Shown: positions 15,454-24,708 of the stretch, piece by piece
How positions within the stretch are numbered: the first letter of the stretch is position 1
Layout: each line of letters opens with the position of its first letter
DNA from: ZC4RG30 sp035556135
Lineage (GTDB): Bacteria > Pseudomonadota > Gammaproteobacteria > Steroidobacterales > Steroidobacteraceae
Assembly (NCBI GenBank): GCA_035556135.1
Contig: DATMFO010000002.1
Coordinates: 1 to 64,000 of the forward strand
Length of the DNA stretch: 64,000 nt
Direction of reading: 5' to 3'
Position numbers and translations under genes: made by a program
The notes under the pieces: model-generated
What the model was told of the DNA's origin: nothing
Databases searched by the model: none
What the model saw: only the letters and a program-made list of their open reading frames with translations

Positions 15454-17496
15454 TCATTCGTGCGCGCGCTGCACCAGGTAGGCGCGGATGGATTCCACCT
15501 GCGCCGCATCGAGCCGCTCCCGGAAGCTGGCCATGCCGCGGGGTTGCAGCGCGCCATCGATCACCACGCCACGGAAGGCCTCGGCGGAGTTGATCATCGG
15601 GGAGACGCGCAGGTCAGGGAAGAGGCCACGGTTGCCGTAGCTGGTGTCGTGGCACATCGCGCACCAGGCCCTGAAGTGTTCCTCCCCCTCCGCAAGCATC
15701 TGCGGGGTGCCGAAGGCCGGCGGCGGATTGCGCGTGCGCGCGGGAGGCAGCGGCTCGGGAGGCGGCAGCGCCGCGGTGCCACCGAGCCGGAACACCAGCA
15801 GGCGCGAGTGGTTGCCAGTGTAGTAATCGCGGGTGCCGTAACCGGCGAGCTGCGCAATGTACTGCTGCCCGTCCACTGCATAGCTGACTGGCGCGGCCAC
15901 GATGCCGGTCTGTGCGTCGAAGGACCAGAGCTTCTCGCCGGTGGTGTCGCGATAGGCCGCGAACTCGCCTTCAGGCGAACCCTGGAACACCAGGCCACCG
16001 GCAGTGGACAGCACGCCGGATCCCACGCGCCCCTTCATCGCGGAGCGCCAGACCTCGCGCTGCGCCACGGGGTCCCAGGCGGCGAGGAAGGCGCTGGCTT
16101 CGCGCGGCGCGTCCGACTTCAATTGCTCGTAGAGGTCTGCGGGCGCGCGACCCAGTCCCGTATTGCCGGCCATCGGCTTCGGCTTGTAGGCCGGATCGCC
16201 AACCATGGCAGCGCTGGTCTCCACCACGGGCAGGTACACCAGCCCTGTGCGCGGGCTGAAGGACATGGGATGCCAGGAATGCGCGCCCTGCGCACTGGGC
16301 TGCACAATGGACGGCTTGCCCGTGCGATCGTAGCGGGCCTCGATGCGTTGCACGGGGCGGCCCGTGGCCATGTCCACGTGGCTGGCCCAGGAAGCCTGCG
16401 TGAATTTCTCGGCCGACAGCAGCTTGCCGGTGGCCGCATCCAGCACGTAGAAGAACCCGTTCTTCGGCGCCTGCATCACCACGCGGCGCGGCGGTCCGCC
16501 GGCCAGCGGCAGGTCCGCGACGATGATGTGCTGTGTGGCGGTGTAGTCCCAGGTTTCGCCAGGGGTGGTCTGGTAGTGCCACACGTAACTGCCGTCGTCC
16601 GGATTGAGCGCAACGATGGAAGAGAGGAAAAGGTTGTCGCCACCGCCGGGACTGCGCCAGGCCTGGTTCCACGGCGAGCCATTGCCCACGCCGATGTACA
16701 GCAGGTTCAGCTTTTCGTCATAGGCCATGGCATCCCACACCGTGCCACCGCCACCCAGCTGCCACCATTCACCGTTCCAGGTCCTGGCGGCCATCTCCAT
16801 CTGCGGATTCTCGAATCCGTCGGCGGGATTGCCGGGCACGGTGAAGAAGCGCCACAGCAGCTGGCCGTCCCTTGCGTCATAGGCGGAGACATAGCCGCGC
16901 ACGCCCAGGTCGGCGCCGCCATTGCCGATGATCACCTTGCCCTTCACGACGCGTGGTGCGCCGGTGATGGTGTAGGGCAGGTTGCGGTCGACGGTGTTGA
17001 CCTCCCAGGCCACCTTGCCTGTGGCTGCGTCCAGCGCGATCAGACGGCCGTCGTAGCTGCCGACGAAGATGTGCCCGTCCCACGCGGCCACGCCGCGGTT
17101 GACTACATCGCAGCAGCCCCGCGCGCCCCATTCGGGCGGCACCTCAGGATCGAAACTCCACAAGGGTTTGCCGGTGGCCGCATCAAAGGCCAGCACCTTG
17201 CTCCACGCGGTGCTGACGTAGAGCACCCCGTCGATGACCAGTGGTGAGGCCTCCTGGCCGCGGTTGGTGTCGAGGTCGGCAAACCACGCCAGGGAAAGCC
17301 CGGAGACATTGTCGGCATTGACCTGCGCCAGCGGGCTGTGGCGCTGCTCGTCCCAGGTGCGCCCGATGGACATCCACTGTCCCGCCTCAGCGCCAGTGGC
17401 CGCGGCGGACAGGCGATGGGCATCTACCCCGGAGGGACGGGAGCCACAACCGGCCAGCGCAAGGCCACCCAGCGCGCAAAGCACAAGTACACGCAT
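15454..17496 (-). CDS. PQQ-dependent quinohemoprotein alcohol dehydrogenase
   Basis: This 680-residue exported enzyme oxidises alcohols with PQQ and passes electrons to its own C-terminal cytochrome c. Visible features are a lipobox (LALAGC), beta-propeller PQQ repeats (for example DAATGKPLWSF), the vicinal Cys pair in RGCCDVV, the GGGDNLFLSSI stretch with the likely catalytic Asp, and heme motif CAMCH at about 612-616 with M655 as a possible axial ligand. I preferred ATG 17496, which begins the signal sequence after a GGGGGGA Shine-Dalgarno, over the upstream in-frame 17559. The lipoprotein anchor is notable because most type II enzymes I know are soluble and periplasmic. It is transcribed divergently from the small exported protein at 17653. 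Confidence 0.88.
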   Translation of the reverse strand: MRVLVLCALGGLALAGCGSRPSGVDAHRLSAAATGAEAGQWMSIGRTWDEQRHSPLAQVNADNVSGLSLAWFADLDTNRGQEASPLVIDGVLYVSTAWSKVLAFDAATGKPLWSFDPEVPPEWGARGCCDVVNRGVAAWDGHIFVGSYDGRLIALDAATGKVAWEVNTVDRNLPYTITGAPRVVKGKVIIGNGGADLGVRGYVSAYDARDGQLLWRFFTVPGNPADGFENPQMEMAARTWNGEWWQLGGGGTVWDAMAYDEKLNLLYIGVGNGSPWNQAWRSPGGGDNLFLSSIVALNPDDGSYVWHYQTTPGETWDYTATQHIIVADLPLAGGPPRRVVMQAPKNGFFYVLDAATGKLLSAEKFTQASWASHVDMATGRPVQRIEARYDRTGKPSIVQPSAQGAHSWHPMSFSPRTGLVYLPVVETSAAMVGDPAYKPKPMAGNTGLGRAPADLYEQLKSDAPREASAFLAAWDPVAQREVWRSAMKGRVGSGVLSTAGGLVFQGSPEGEFAAYRDTTGEKLWSFDAQTGIVAAPVSYAVDGQQYIAQLAGYGTRDYYTGNHSRLLVFRLGGTAALPPPEPLPPARTRNPPPAFGTPQMLAEGEEHFRAWCAMCHDTSYGNRGLFPDLRVSPMINSAEAFRGVVIDGALQPRGMASFRERLDAAQVESIRAYLVQRAHE

Positions 17497-17652
17497 GATA
17501 TCCCCCCGCAATGCATTTTTATGCCACCGAGCCTGCCGCAGGCTGCCGGTGTTGTCCATTCAGACAGGCCGGTCAGGCCCCGTTCAGCCACACACGCTGA
17601 CAATCGGCACACGGGAGCTGACATTCAGGACCCAGAGGGTCGAGGAGAGAGC

Positions 17653-18048
17653 ATGAAACGGCCAGTGATACTTGCCACGGTGATGGCCCTGGCATTGGGC
17701 AGTGCGGCCCTGCCTGCCGCCGAAGAAGGCAAGACAGAGCTGGGCGCCGAGGCCTCCATCCCGTTCGTGAATTCCGGCAACGCGGTGCGCGAGTGGCAGG
17801 CCGACGGTGTCGACGGAGTGTGGGTGCAGGACGCGCACAAGCAGTGGTATTACGCCAGCCTCATCGGGCCCTGCCATGGCCTGGACTTCGCGCTGCAGAT
17901 CGGCTTCGACAATCGTGCGGTGGACAACCTCGACCGGTTCAGCACGCTGGTGGTGCCCGGCCACGGTCGCTGCGCCATCCGCAGCTTCACGAAGAGCGAG
18001 GCCCCGCCGAAGCGCAAGGACAAGGGCAAGGATGCGCAGGCCGACTGA
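17653..18048 (+). CDS. Small exported protein, DUF6491-like
   Basis: This 131-residue protein has a signal peptide (residues 1-23) and a basic Lys-rich tail (KRKDKGKD). A domain with paired Cys residues (GPCHGL and HGRCAIRS) and Trp/Tyr residues (DAHKQWYYASL) resembles the small periplasmic DUF6491 family that I recall from Xanthomonadales; I cannot confirm the match. The function is unknown. GAGGAGAGAG precedes ATG 17653. It is divergent from the PQQ dehydrogenase across a 156-bp promoter region in which I see no clear operator. Confidence 0.65.
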   Translation: MKRPVILATVMALALGSAALPAAEEGKTELGAEASIPFVNSGNAVREWQADGVDGVWVQDAHKQWYYASLIGPCHGLDFALQIGFDNRAVDNLDRFSTLVVPGHGRCAIRSFTKSEAPPKRKDKGKDAQAD

Positions 18049-18073
18049 GCGGCCTGCCTCCTGCTGAGGGCGG

Positions 18074-19639
18074 TCAGTTCCGGCAGCTGTAGCTGGCAGC
18101 GTTGCGCGGGTCTGCGCCGCCGTTGTGCTGTGCGTGGGCCGGGTAAGGACACAGTGGCCGGCTCTCTCCCGGCAGGGTGGAACCGGTGGCGATGATCCGC
18201 TCCGGGGCCTGGTTCTTCTCCACCCATGCGGCTATCGCCTCCAGCATGTTGAACCGGTCCAGTGTCTGCTCACCGCCGCTGCAGTGGCCCATGCCCGGCA
18301 CGAGGAACAGCCGGCTCCAGTCCTGCAGTGGCGCCGGCGCATTGTCGGCGGCGAGGCGCTCGTAATACTGGACGGTGTCCTGGGCAGAGAACCAGGGATC
18401 GCTCACGCCATGGAAGAACAGCAGCTTGCCGCCGCGGCCCTGGAAGCTGCTGAGGTTGGTCCATCCATTCGCATCACCCACCCAGGCGCGCGCGTCGCTG
18501 GCACGTGCGGCTGCTGCATCGATGTCGAGCGGGCCATCGGTGGCACCCTCGGGGATGGGCGTGCCCACCAGCACGCCGGCCAGCCCGCGCGTGGTGATGA
18601 TGCCGGTGTCGTAGAAATAGCCAGGGTAGATCTGGCGGCCGTCTGAAGCCTTCTTCTCGCCCATCACCACCTTCACGGCGTTCACCTGCGCCTGCGTGAG
18701 GCAGCTGGCGGTTTTCGCGCCGGTGCAGGCCAGTCCCTGTGGATCGAAGCGGCAGTTGCGTGTGGCGAACACCAGCCCATCCTGCGTGCCGTCGAGCGCA
18801 TCGCAGGTGGCCAGGAAGCGGTCGACCACCAGCTTGCGGTCGGCTTCACTGAGAGCCTGGCTGGTTTGCGGACGACCCTCCGCATCGCGTGGTGCAACGG
18901 CGTTGAGCGCCTCGGTGGCAATGCGCAGACCCAGGTTCGAATAGCCGGTGCGCATGGCAGGTGCGCCGGCCACGATGCCATTGAAATGCCGCGGCAGGCG
19001 CTGCGAGGCGATCATGGCTTCGCGTCCACCGGTGGAGCAGCCCACGAAGTAGGAGTATTGCGCCGCCCTGCCGTAGTGGGCGGAGACGATCTGCTTGCCC
19101 ACCATGGTGACCTTGTCGATGGCCTGGTAGAGGAAGTTCAGCGCGGCTTCCTGGTCCTCGAAGAAGCTGGCGTCGAAGTTGCTGCCCTGGTGGCCGGAGT
19201 CGGTGCTCACCACGGCGTAACCCTGTGCCAGCGCGGGAACGTCGCCTGCGTACTGCGCGCCTGTGGGCGGGTTCACGGCACCGTTGAGCCCGCCCCCGCC
19301 CTGGAAGAGGAAACGGCCGTTCCAGCTTTTGGGCATGGCGACGGCAAACCCGATGGCATAGGGCTTGTTGTTGCGCCCGATGCGCTTGTCGATGCTGCCG
19401 TTGACGCGGCAGTGGGCGGGCAGCGCAGGACGCGGCGGGCCTGGCGGGCCACCGGCTGCCGGTGCGCCGCCGGCGCTGGCCGCAACCACTTCGGCCTTGT
19501 CGATCACCACGTCGAATCCGGCTGCCTTGAAGTTCTTCAGGGCGGCGCAGGCAGTCGGCGCGGCGCCCATGGCCGGCAGCGACAGTGCGCCAAGCAGCAA
19601 TGCGCAACCAAGAATGGCAGGCCTGCGGAAGTGGTTCAT
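18074..19639 (-). CDS. Tannase/feruloyl-esterase family secreted esterase
   Basis: This 521-residue exported hydrolase has a signal peptide (1-25). The nucleophile elbow is GCSTGG with Cys201-Ser202, followed by an Asp in SDPW and the late GMGHCSGG. In this family the Cys next to the Ser forms a disulfide with the Cys next to the catalytic His. Members cleave galloyl, feruloyl or related aromatic esters, or hydroxyethyl-terephthalate esters. ATG 19639 begins the signal peptide; the longer frame is antisense-like extension. It is last in a five-gene run (MFS, sucrose phosphorylase, LacI, hydrolase, esterase) with gaps of 19 bp or less. The substrate is likely an esterified sugar, by context. 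Confidence 0.85.
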   Translation of the reverse strand: MNHFRRPAILGCALLLGALSLPAMGAAPTACAALKNFKAAGFDVVIDKAEVVAASAGGAPAAGGPPGPPRPALPAHCRVNGSIDKRIGRNNKPYAIGFAVAMPKSWNGRFLFQGGGGLNGAVNPPTGAQYAGDVPALAQGYAVVSTDSGHQGSNFDASFFEDQEAALNFLYQAIDKVTMVGKQIVSAHYGRAAQYSYFVGCSTGGREAMIASQRLPRHFNGIVAGAPAMRTGYSNLGLRIATEALNAVAPRDAEGRPQTSQALSEADRKLVVDRFLATCDALDGTQDGLVFATRNCRFDPQGLACTGAKTASCLTQAQVNAVKVVMGEKKASDGRQIYPGYFYDTGIITTRGLAGVLVGTPIPEGATDGPLDIDAAAARASDARAWVGDANGWTNLSSFQGRGGKLLFFHGVSDPWFSAQDTVQYYERLAADNAPAPLQDWSRLFLVPGMGHCSGGEQTLDRFNMLEAIAAWVEKNQAPERIIATGSTLPGESRPLCPYPAHAQHNGGADPRNAASYSCRN

Positions 19640-19658
19640 GGGAGTCTCCGTAAGCGGG

Positions 19659-20657
19659 TCAGGAAATTCGTTCCAGCCAGGCGCACAGCAGCTCGATCCA
19701 CTGCGCCGAGGGCGTGCCGGGCCGGCCAATGCCGAAGGCGTGGCCGCCTTCCTGCAGCAAATGGGCCTCGACCGGCCGCCTGGCTGCGCGCATCGCATCC
19801 AGCATGCGCAGCGAGTTCTCCACCGGTACTGCCATGTCGTCCAGTGCGTGCACCAGGAACAGGGGCGGCGTGGCGGCATCGACATGGCGTTCGGCCGAGC
19901 GGCGATTGATGGCGGCGCGGCCGGCGCGCTCACCCAGCAGCAGGTCGCGCGAAAGCTGGTGCGTCCACGGCTGCTGGAGCGTGATCACCGGATAGATCAG
20001 CCCCGCTGCGACGGGGCGTGCCGGCAGGGCATCCAGGTCATCCACGCCGGTGTAGCAGTGCTCCGCATGCCGCGTGGCCAATGTGGCAGCGAGGTGACCG
20101 CCGGCAGAGAACCCCAGCGCCGCGATGCGTTCAGCATCAATGCCGAAGTCGCTGGCGCGCGAGCGGATGAGCCGCATGGCGCGCTGGGCATCCTGCAGGG
20201 GTACATCCGCGCGCGCCGCCCAGCCTTCGCCGGGCAGACGGTAGGTGAGTACGAAGACGGTGTAGCCGCGCGCAGTGAGGCGCGGCGCAAGATCGGCCCC
20301 TTCGTTGACCACGGACACGAACCAGTACGCGCCACCCGGCATGGCCAGCACCGAGCGGCCATTGGGGCGTTGCGGCCGGAACACGGCCAGTTCCGGAGTG
20401 GCCACGGCCCGCGGGTGGGATTCCGGCCAGCCTTGCGGTGGCGTGGCAGGCCGGAAGGAGGATTCACCGGGCGGCGGGCCGGGCCACAGCGGCATGCGGG
20501 GAGCACTGCGCCAGTGCTCAGGCACGGGCAGCGCGGGTGGCGGCGCGGGCTCTGGCGCCGCGGCTGCCACGGCCGCAGGCAAGGCACTGGCCAGCATGAG
20601 GCCACTGCCGATTCCCAGTGCGTCCCGGCGCGTGAAGTTGGGCGGCACGGCGGTCAT
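19659..20657 (-). CDS. Exported alpha/beta hydrolase (BD-FAE/esterase-lipase type)
   Basis: The protein has 332 residues. An N-terminal twin-arginine-like leader (TRRDALGIGSG) is followed by a Pro-rich linker and an alpha/beta hydrolase domain. Motifs are MPGGAYWFV (oxyanion region), GFSAGGH (nucleophile Ser), an Asp in HALDDMAVP and a His in EGGHAFG. It resembles bifunctional xylan/feruloyl esterase-type carbohydrate esterases and the protein at 29754-30776. ATG 20657 starts the leader, 11 bp after the LacI stop. It probably removes acyl groups from a carbohydrate in the periplasm. Confidence 0.82.
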   Translation of the reverse strand: MTAVPPNFTRRDALGIGSGLMLASALPAAVAAAAPEPAPPPALPVPEHWRSAPRMPLWPGPPPGESSFRPATPPQGWPESHPRAVATPELAVFRPQRPNGRSVLAMPGGAYWFVSVVNEGADLAPRLTARGYTVFVLTYRLPGEGWAARADVPLQDAQRAMRLIRSRASDFGIDAERIAALGFSAGGHLAATLATRHAEHCYTGVDDLDALPARPVAAGLIYPVITLQQPWTHQLSRDLLLGERAGRAAINRRSAERHVDAATPPLFLVHALDDMAVPVENSLRMLDAMRAARRPVEAHLLQEGGHAFGIGRPGTPSAQWIELLCAWLERIS

Positions 20658-20668
20658 GCGGCGCCTGC

Positions 20669-21775
20669 TCAGCCCGAGCGCGACCGCGACGTGCGGGGCA
20701 CCGGACCTGTTGCGGGGCGCCGCCCGCGTATCGAGGGCAGGGCGCGATGCTGCTCGCGCAGGCTGGAGGCGCGCACCACCAGCTCGGTGGGGATCACCAC
20801 CGTCGTGGCCGGCTCGTGGCGGATGGCGCGCAGCAGGTTTTCCACCAGCAGGCGCGCACCGGCATGGCAGTTCTGGCGGATGGTGGTCAGCGGCGGCGTG
20901 GTGAAGGCGGAAAAGGGAATGTCGTCGAAGCCCGCGATAGCCACATCTGCCGGTACCTTCAGTTCCCGCTCGGCCAGGGCCCGCATGGCGCTGATGGCAA
21001 ATACGTCGGAACAGGCCACCACGCCGTCGAATTCCACCCCCGCGCCGGCCAGCGAAGCGATCGCGTGGTATGCCGCGTCGCTGCCGAAGCGCACGGGAAC
21101 CTCCAGCGCTGCAATGCGCCCGATGCCGGCGCCTTCCAGCGCGCGCAGGTAGCCTTTCAGTCGCGCGCCCACTTCCGGTGCAGCCGGATCGCCGAGGAAC
21201 ACGATGCGCCGGCAGCCCTGCGCAATCAGGTGCGCGGTGGCGGCATGCCCGCCGGCCTCGTTGTCCGAGCCGACGGTGATGTATTGCTGGTCCGGCAGGC
21301 GCGCGCCCCAGACCACCAGCGGAAACCCGGAAGCCGCGACCCGGTTCAGGGATGCATGGTGCAGGCTCTGGCCGATCACGATCACGCCATCGGCACGCCG
21401 GCCGCGCGCGAGATCCCCGATCCACCGCGCCGGATCCTCGGTGACGCGCGTAAGCAGCATGTTGTAGCCGCTGGCGGAAAGCTCATCGGCCACCGCACCG
21501 AGAATCTCGAGGAAGAAGGGATCGGAAAAACTCTGCCGCGCCGCATGCGCCAGCGGGATCACCACGCCGATGGTGCGCGTCTGGCCGGTGCGCAGGCTGC
21601 TGCCGGCCGCATCGACGCGATAGTCCAGCTGCCTGGCCACATCCCGGACCAGCTGCCGGGTCTTTTCCGAGATCAGAGGGCTGCCGGAGAGCGCGCGCGA
21701 CACGGTGGAGAGGGAAACCCCCGCGCGTCGCGCGACCTCGGCCATCCTGCTGTGGACGCGTCGCTTGCCTCGCAT
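20669..21775 (-). CDS. LacI-family transcriptional regulator of the sucrose locus
   Basis: The 368-residue regulator has an N-terminal HTH (MAEVARRAGVSLSTVSRALSG) and a periplasmic-binding-protein-like effector domain. LacI regulators bind palindromes with a central CG; such sites occur at 24642-24655 and 24560-24573 in front of its own operon and the divergent receptor operon. The effector is probably sucrose or a sugar derived from it. The C-terminal tail is Arg/Ser-rich and longer than usual. Two starts are possible: TTG 21784 and ATG 21775, nine bases after the sucrose phosphorylase stop; I chose the ATG. It lies within the operon it should control. Confidence 0.88.
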   Translation of the reverse strand: MRGKRRVHSRMAEVARRAGVSLSTVSRALSGSPLISEKTRQLVRDVARQLDYRVDAAGSSLRTGQTRTIGVVIPLAHAARQSFSDPFFLEILGAVADELSASGYNMLLTRVTEDPARWIGDLARGRRADGVIVIGQSLHHASLNRVAASGFPLVVWGARLPDQQYITVGSDNEAGGHAATAHLIAQGCRRIVFLGDPAAPEVGARLKGYLRALEGAGIGRIAALEVPVRFGSDAAYHAIASLAGAGVEFDGVVACSDVFAISAMRALAERELKVPADVAIAGFDDIPFSAFTTPPLTTIRQNCHAGARLLVENLLRAIRHEPATTVVIPTELVVRASSLREQHRALPSIRGRRPATGPVPRTSRSRSG

Positions 21776-21784
21776 GATGGCCAA

Positions 21785-23290
21785 CTATAGCAGCGCGCCG
21801 CCGGCGTCCTGGTCGAGGACGTTCAGCAGGGCAAACGGTGGCAGCGGGTGAGGGCCGCCCAGCCTGAGCTCGTGCGCGGCAGAGCGCAGGTCGACGCGCA
21901 GCCGGGCGTGGAAGTCGCCGTTGCGCCAGCTGAGGTCCAGCACCTGGTCATCCCCCGGCAGCAGCTCGAAACTGCCCTGGAAGGCCGGATGTGTGTTGCG
22001 CAGGCGGATGAGCGCGAAGAGGTCGGCCACCACAGGACGAGCCTGCGCGGCGTTGATCTCCCCGCGCGTGTAATGGTGGCGGTTGATGTCGCGACCCACG
22101 CCGGTGCGGGCCAGCAGAGTCATGTCGTTGTGCCCGGCAAGCAGGCCCGTGTAGTAGACCTGCGGGATTCCCGGCAGGAAGAACTGGATGGCACGGCAGA
22201 GCAGGTAGCGCACGTCGTCGCGGGCCAGGGCGTCGTAGAAGGTGCAGTTGACCTGGTACAGGTCGAGGTTCGAGGCCGCGGCCCCGGTGGCACGCAGGCT
22301 CTCGCCACAACTGTTGGTGTGGATCTGCCGCACCAGCAGCTCGATGCCCTCGTCCGGTACCAGCCCCGGCAGGCCGGTGGGGTCATGGCTGTCGGCGCCA
22401 ATGTCGATCACGCCGATGCCGTCGTGCGTGTCCAGCACCGTGAGCGCATTCGCCGGCCGGATCGCAATCCATTGCTTCAGGTAACGGGCCGTACCGGTGA
22501 AGAAGGCATGCAGCACCAGCGGCGGCAGCGCGAAGTCGTAGACCCAGTCCACCTGGCTGGCAATGCGCAGCTGCAGCTGGTGGTGTGAATGGATCTCCAC
22601 CAGCACCTCCAGGCCGAGCGAGCTGGCGCGTGCCGCGAACTCGCGGATGAAGGCAAAGGTCTCTTCCATCATGAAGCAGCTGGTGCCGGCCCGTTTCACC
22701 GCATAGCCCACTGCATCCAGCCGGATCAGCTTCACGCCACTGGCGGCGAAGATGCGCAGGATTTCATCGAGATAGCGCCTGCCTTCCGGATGCGCCACGT
22801 CGATGTCGATCTGTTCGGATGTGAAGGTGGTCCACAGGATGCGGCGCGTGCCATCGGCCAGCGTCATCGGCGTGAAGGGCAGGCCCGGGCGCGGGCGGTA
22901 GATGGCCAGCAGGTCCTGCTCGGAAGCGCCACCGCGGAATACGCTGTCCAGCGTGAGGAAGAGGCCGTCGTAGCGGCTGTTCGCGCCCTGCGCGGAGTAG
23001 TCGAGGAACTGCGGCGAGCGGCTGGAGATGTGGTTGACGATGACGTCGGCCATCACGTCCACGTCGCGGGACAGGGCACGCACCTCATCCCAGTCACCCA
23101 GACGTTCATCCACCTTCGTGTGGTCGATGGGATCAAAGCCCGCGTCCGAGCCGTCGATGGGGTGGAAGAAGGGCAGGATGTGCACGCCGCCGAAGAGGCC
23201 CGCGAAGGGTCCGGCCAGCAACTGCCGCAGCCCGCGCAAGGTGCCGCCGAGCCGGTCGGCGTAGCAGATAAGCTGGACCTGGTTGCGCAT
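21785..23290 (-). CDS. Sucrose phosphorylase (GH13 subfamily 18)
   Basis: This 501-residue cytoplasmic enzyme converts sucrose and phosphate into glucose 1-phosphate and fructose. The retaining-GH13 triad is D192 (RLDAVGY, nucleophile), E232 (VEIHSHH, acid/base) and D290 (DTHDGIG). These are the same positions I recall for the Bifidobacterium adolescentis enzyme. RPRPGLPFT near 132-140 and AASNLDLYQ match the sucrose-type rather than the sucrose-6-phosphate type as I remember them. The start overlaps the upstream permease stop by one base (TGATG), and the LacI gene follows within 10 bp. Confidence 0.93.
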   Translation of the reverse strand: MRNQVQLICYADRLGGTLRGLRQLLAGPFAGLFGGVHILPFFHPIDGSDAGFDPIDHTKVDERLGDWDEVRALSRDVDVMADVIVNHISSRSPQFLDYSAQGANSRYDGLFLTLDSVFRGGASEQDLLAIYRPRPGLPFTPMTLADGTRRILWTTFTSEQIDIDVAHPEGRRYLDEILRIFAASGVKLIRLDAVGYAVKRAGTSCFMMEETFAFIREFAARASSLGLEVLVEIHSHHQLQLRIASQVDWVYDFALPPLVLHAFFTGTARYLKQWIAIRPANALTVLDTHDGIGVIDIGADSHDPTGLPGLVPDEGIELLVRQIHTNSCGESLRATGAAASNLDLYQVNCTFYDALARDDVRYLLCRAIQFFLPGIPQVYYTGLLAGHNDMTLLARTGVGRDINRHHYTRGEINAAQARPVVADLFALIRLRNTHPAFQGSFELLPGDDQVLDLSWRNGDFHARLRVDLRSAAHELRLGGPHPLPPFALLNVLDQDAGGALL

Positions 23291-24516
23291 CAGGCCGTGT
23301 GCGCGGCGTCATCCGCGCCCTTGAGGCGCGACTGGGCGGGATCGCGCAGCCAGTTGAGCACCAGCCCGGCGAACAGCAGCAGCGCAAACACCGTTGCCAG
23401 CACGAAGCCGGCGCGGGGCGTCTGCCAGGCATCGCTCACCGCGCCCATGGCCAGCGGGCCCGCGGCCGCCGCCAGCGCCGTGAAGAACAGGATCACGCCC
23501 GCGGCGGCACCGTGCTGGTGGCGCGGGAAGCAGCTGATGGCCTTGGAATTGAGCGTGGGATAGATGATGGACATGAACAGGCCGGTCAGTGGCAGCAGCC
23601 ACACGCCCAGGGCAAGGCCGCCGGCCAGCGCGCCGCCAAAGCACAGGAAGATCAGCAGGCTCATCACCACCAGCGCCACGCTCCAGCGCACGCGGTCGAG
23701 CATCCAGGCGCCCAGGAACCGGCCGGCTGCGCGCAGCACGAAGAACAGGGTCAGCGCCCACGCCTGCAGCCAGCCATGCGCGCCCTGGTAACCCTCCAGA
23801 TAGGTGGGCATCCAGACGTAGATGGCTACTTCCACCGCCACATAGAGCGCTACCAGCAGCGCGAAGCCCAGGGCCAGCGGATCCTTCATCACCACCAGCA
23901 TCTGCGCAAGGCTGGCCCGTTCGATCCGCGTCCGCGGGGCGGGATTGGGCACGCGCGCGGCCATCACCACCAGTCCCAGGCAGATGGCCGCGGCTACCGC
24001 ATACAACCATTTCCAGGAGACGCCGCCGGTGATCAGCGAGGCCACCACTGCGGGGCCGACGATGGCGCCCACCGCGAACCAGCCTTCCACGGTGTTCATG
24101 AACCGCGTATGTGCCTGGGAGGAGGGCGTGATGTCGCCGATGAGGGCCAGTGCTGCTGTCTTGAACACGCTGATGCCCAGGCCCGAGATCGCCAGCAGCG
24201 CCACCAGCACGGGGAACTGGCCGCTGAAGGCCACCAGCAGCGAGCTGGCGCCATAGAGGCAAAGGCCGAGGATGATGGTGCGCTGGCGGCCGATGCGGTC
24301 GGCGAGGAATCCCAGCAGCAGCGCGCCCACCGCAATGCCCAGCATGGTGGCGTACTGGAAGGCGCCGGCGGCGGTCATGCTGAGGCCGTATTCCTCGATC
24401 ACCCGCGGGATGACGCTGCCGACAGCGTCGGTAGTCATCGCGAAGGTGAAGAACATCAGGCAGGTGAGCAGGCGCGCCAGGCGTACGCCCTGCGCGTTGT
24501 CGAGATTGCTGGTCAC
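23290..24516 (-). CDS. MFS sugar permease, probably for sucrose
   Basis: This 408-residue carrier has twelve hydrophobic segments and the MFS loop GFLADRIGRQRT between helices 2 and 3. It is first in the operon with sucrose phosphorylase and the LacI regulator, so the likely substrate is sucrose or a sucrose-derived sugar crossing the inner membrane by proton symport. I chose GTG 24516, preceded by GAGGGGGA, because the longer in-frame start at 24564 would run through an operator-like site at 24560-24573. It is divergent from the TonB receptor across a 192-bp regulatory region. Confidence 0.82.
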   Translation of the reverse strand: MTSNLDNAQGVRLARLLTCLMFFTFAMTTDAVGSVIPRVIEEYGLSMTAAGAFQYATMLGIAVGALLLGFLADRIGRQRTIILGLCLYGASSLLVAFSGQFPVLVALLAISGLGISVFKTAALALIGDITPSSQAHTRFMNTVEGWFAVGAIVGPAVVASLITGGVSWKWLYAVAAAICLGLVVMAARVPNPAPRTRIERASLAQMLVVMKDPLALGFALLVALYVAVEVAIYVWMPTYLEGYQGAHGWLQAWALTLFFVLRAAGRFLGAWMLDRVRWSVALVVMSLLIFLCFGGALAGGLALGVWLLPLTGLFMSIIYPTLNSKAISCFPRHQHGAAAGVILFFTALAAAAGPLAMGAVSDAWQTPRAGFVLATVFALLLFAGLVLNWLRDPAQSRLKGADDAAHTA

Positions 24517-24559
24517 GGCGAGAAATCCCCCTCGGTTCCGGCGGCACTGTACTGAAATG

Positions 24560-24573
24560 CACAATCGTTTGCA
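24560..24573. promoter_or_regulatory. LacI-type operator, permease side (imperfect)
   Basis: CACAATCGTTTGCA matches 11 of 14 bases of the perfect palindrome at 24642. It lies about 44 bp upstream of the permease start. It is probably a second binding site for the local LacI regulator, controlling the minus-strand operon. Confidence 0.6.
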
Positions 24574-24641
24574 CAGGCAGCATTGATGGCCGATTCAGGT
24601 TCGTTGCAGGCAATATCTCCGGTACCAGGGAAGGCATTGCT

Positions 24642-24655
24642 TGCAAACGTTTGCA
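24642..24655. promoter_or_regulatory. Perfect LacI-family operator
   Basis: TGCAAACGTTTGCA is a perfect 14-bp palindrome with the central CG typical of LacI/PurR/CcpA-type sites. It lies 54 bp upstream of the TonB receptor start, between it and the divergent permease. The cognate regulator is probably the LacI protein encoded at 20669-21775. Confidence 0.82.
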
Positions 24656-24708
24656 TCACGGGACTATCTTCTACCGGAAAGCCACAACAATCCAGTGTCG
24701 GAGGGGTC

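Noticed and set aside
21830..21843. LacI-operator-like GGCAAACGGTGGCA
   Set aside because: It matches 11/14 but lies in the coding sequence near the end of the sucrose phosphorylase gene and breaks the palindrome; probably chance.
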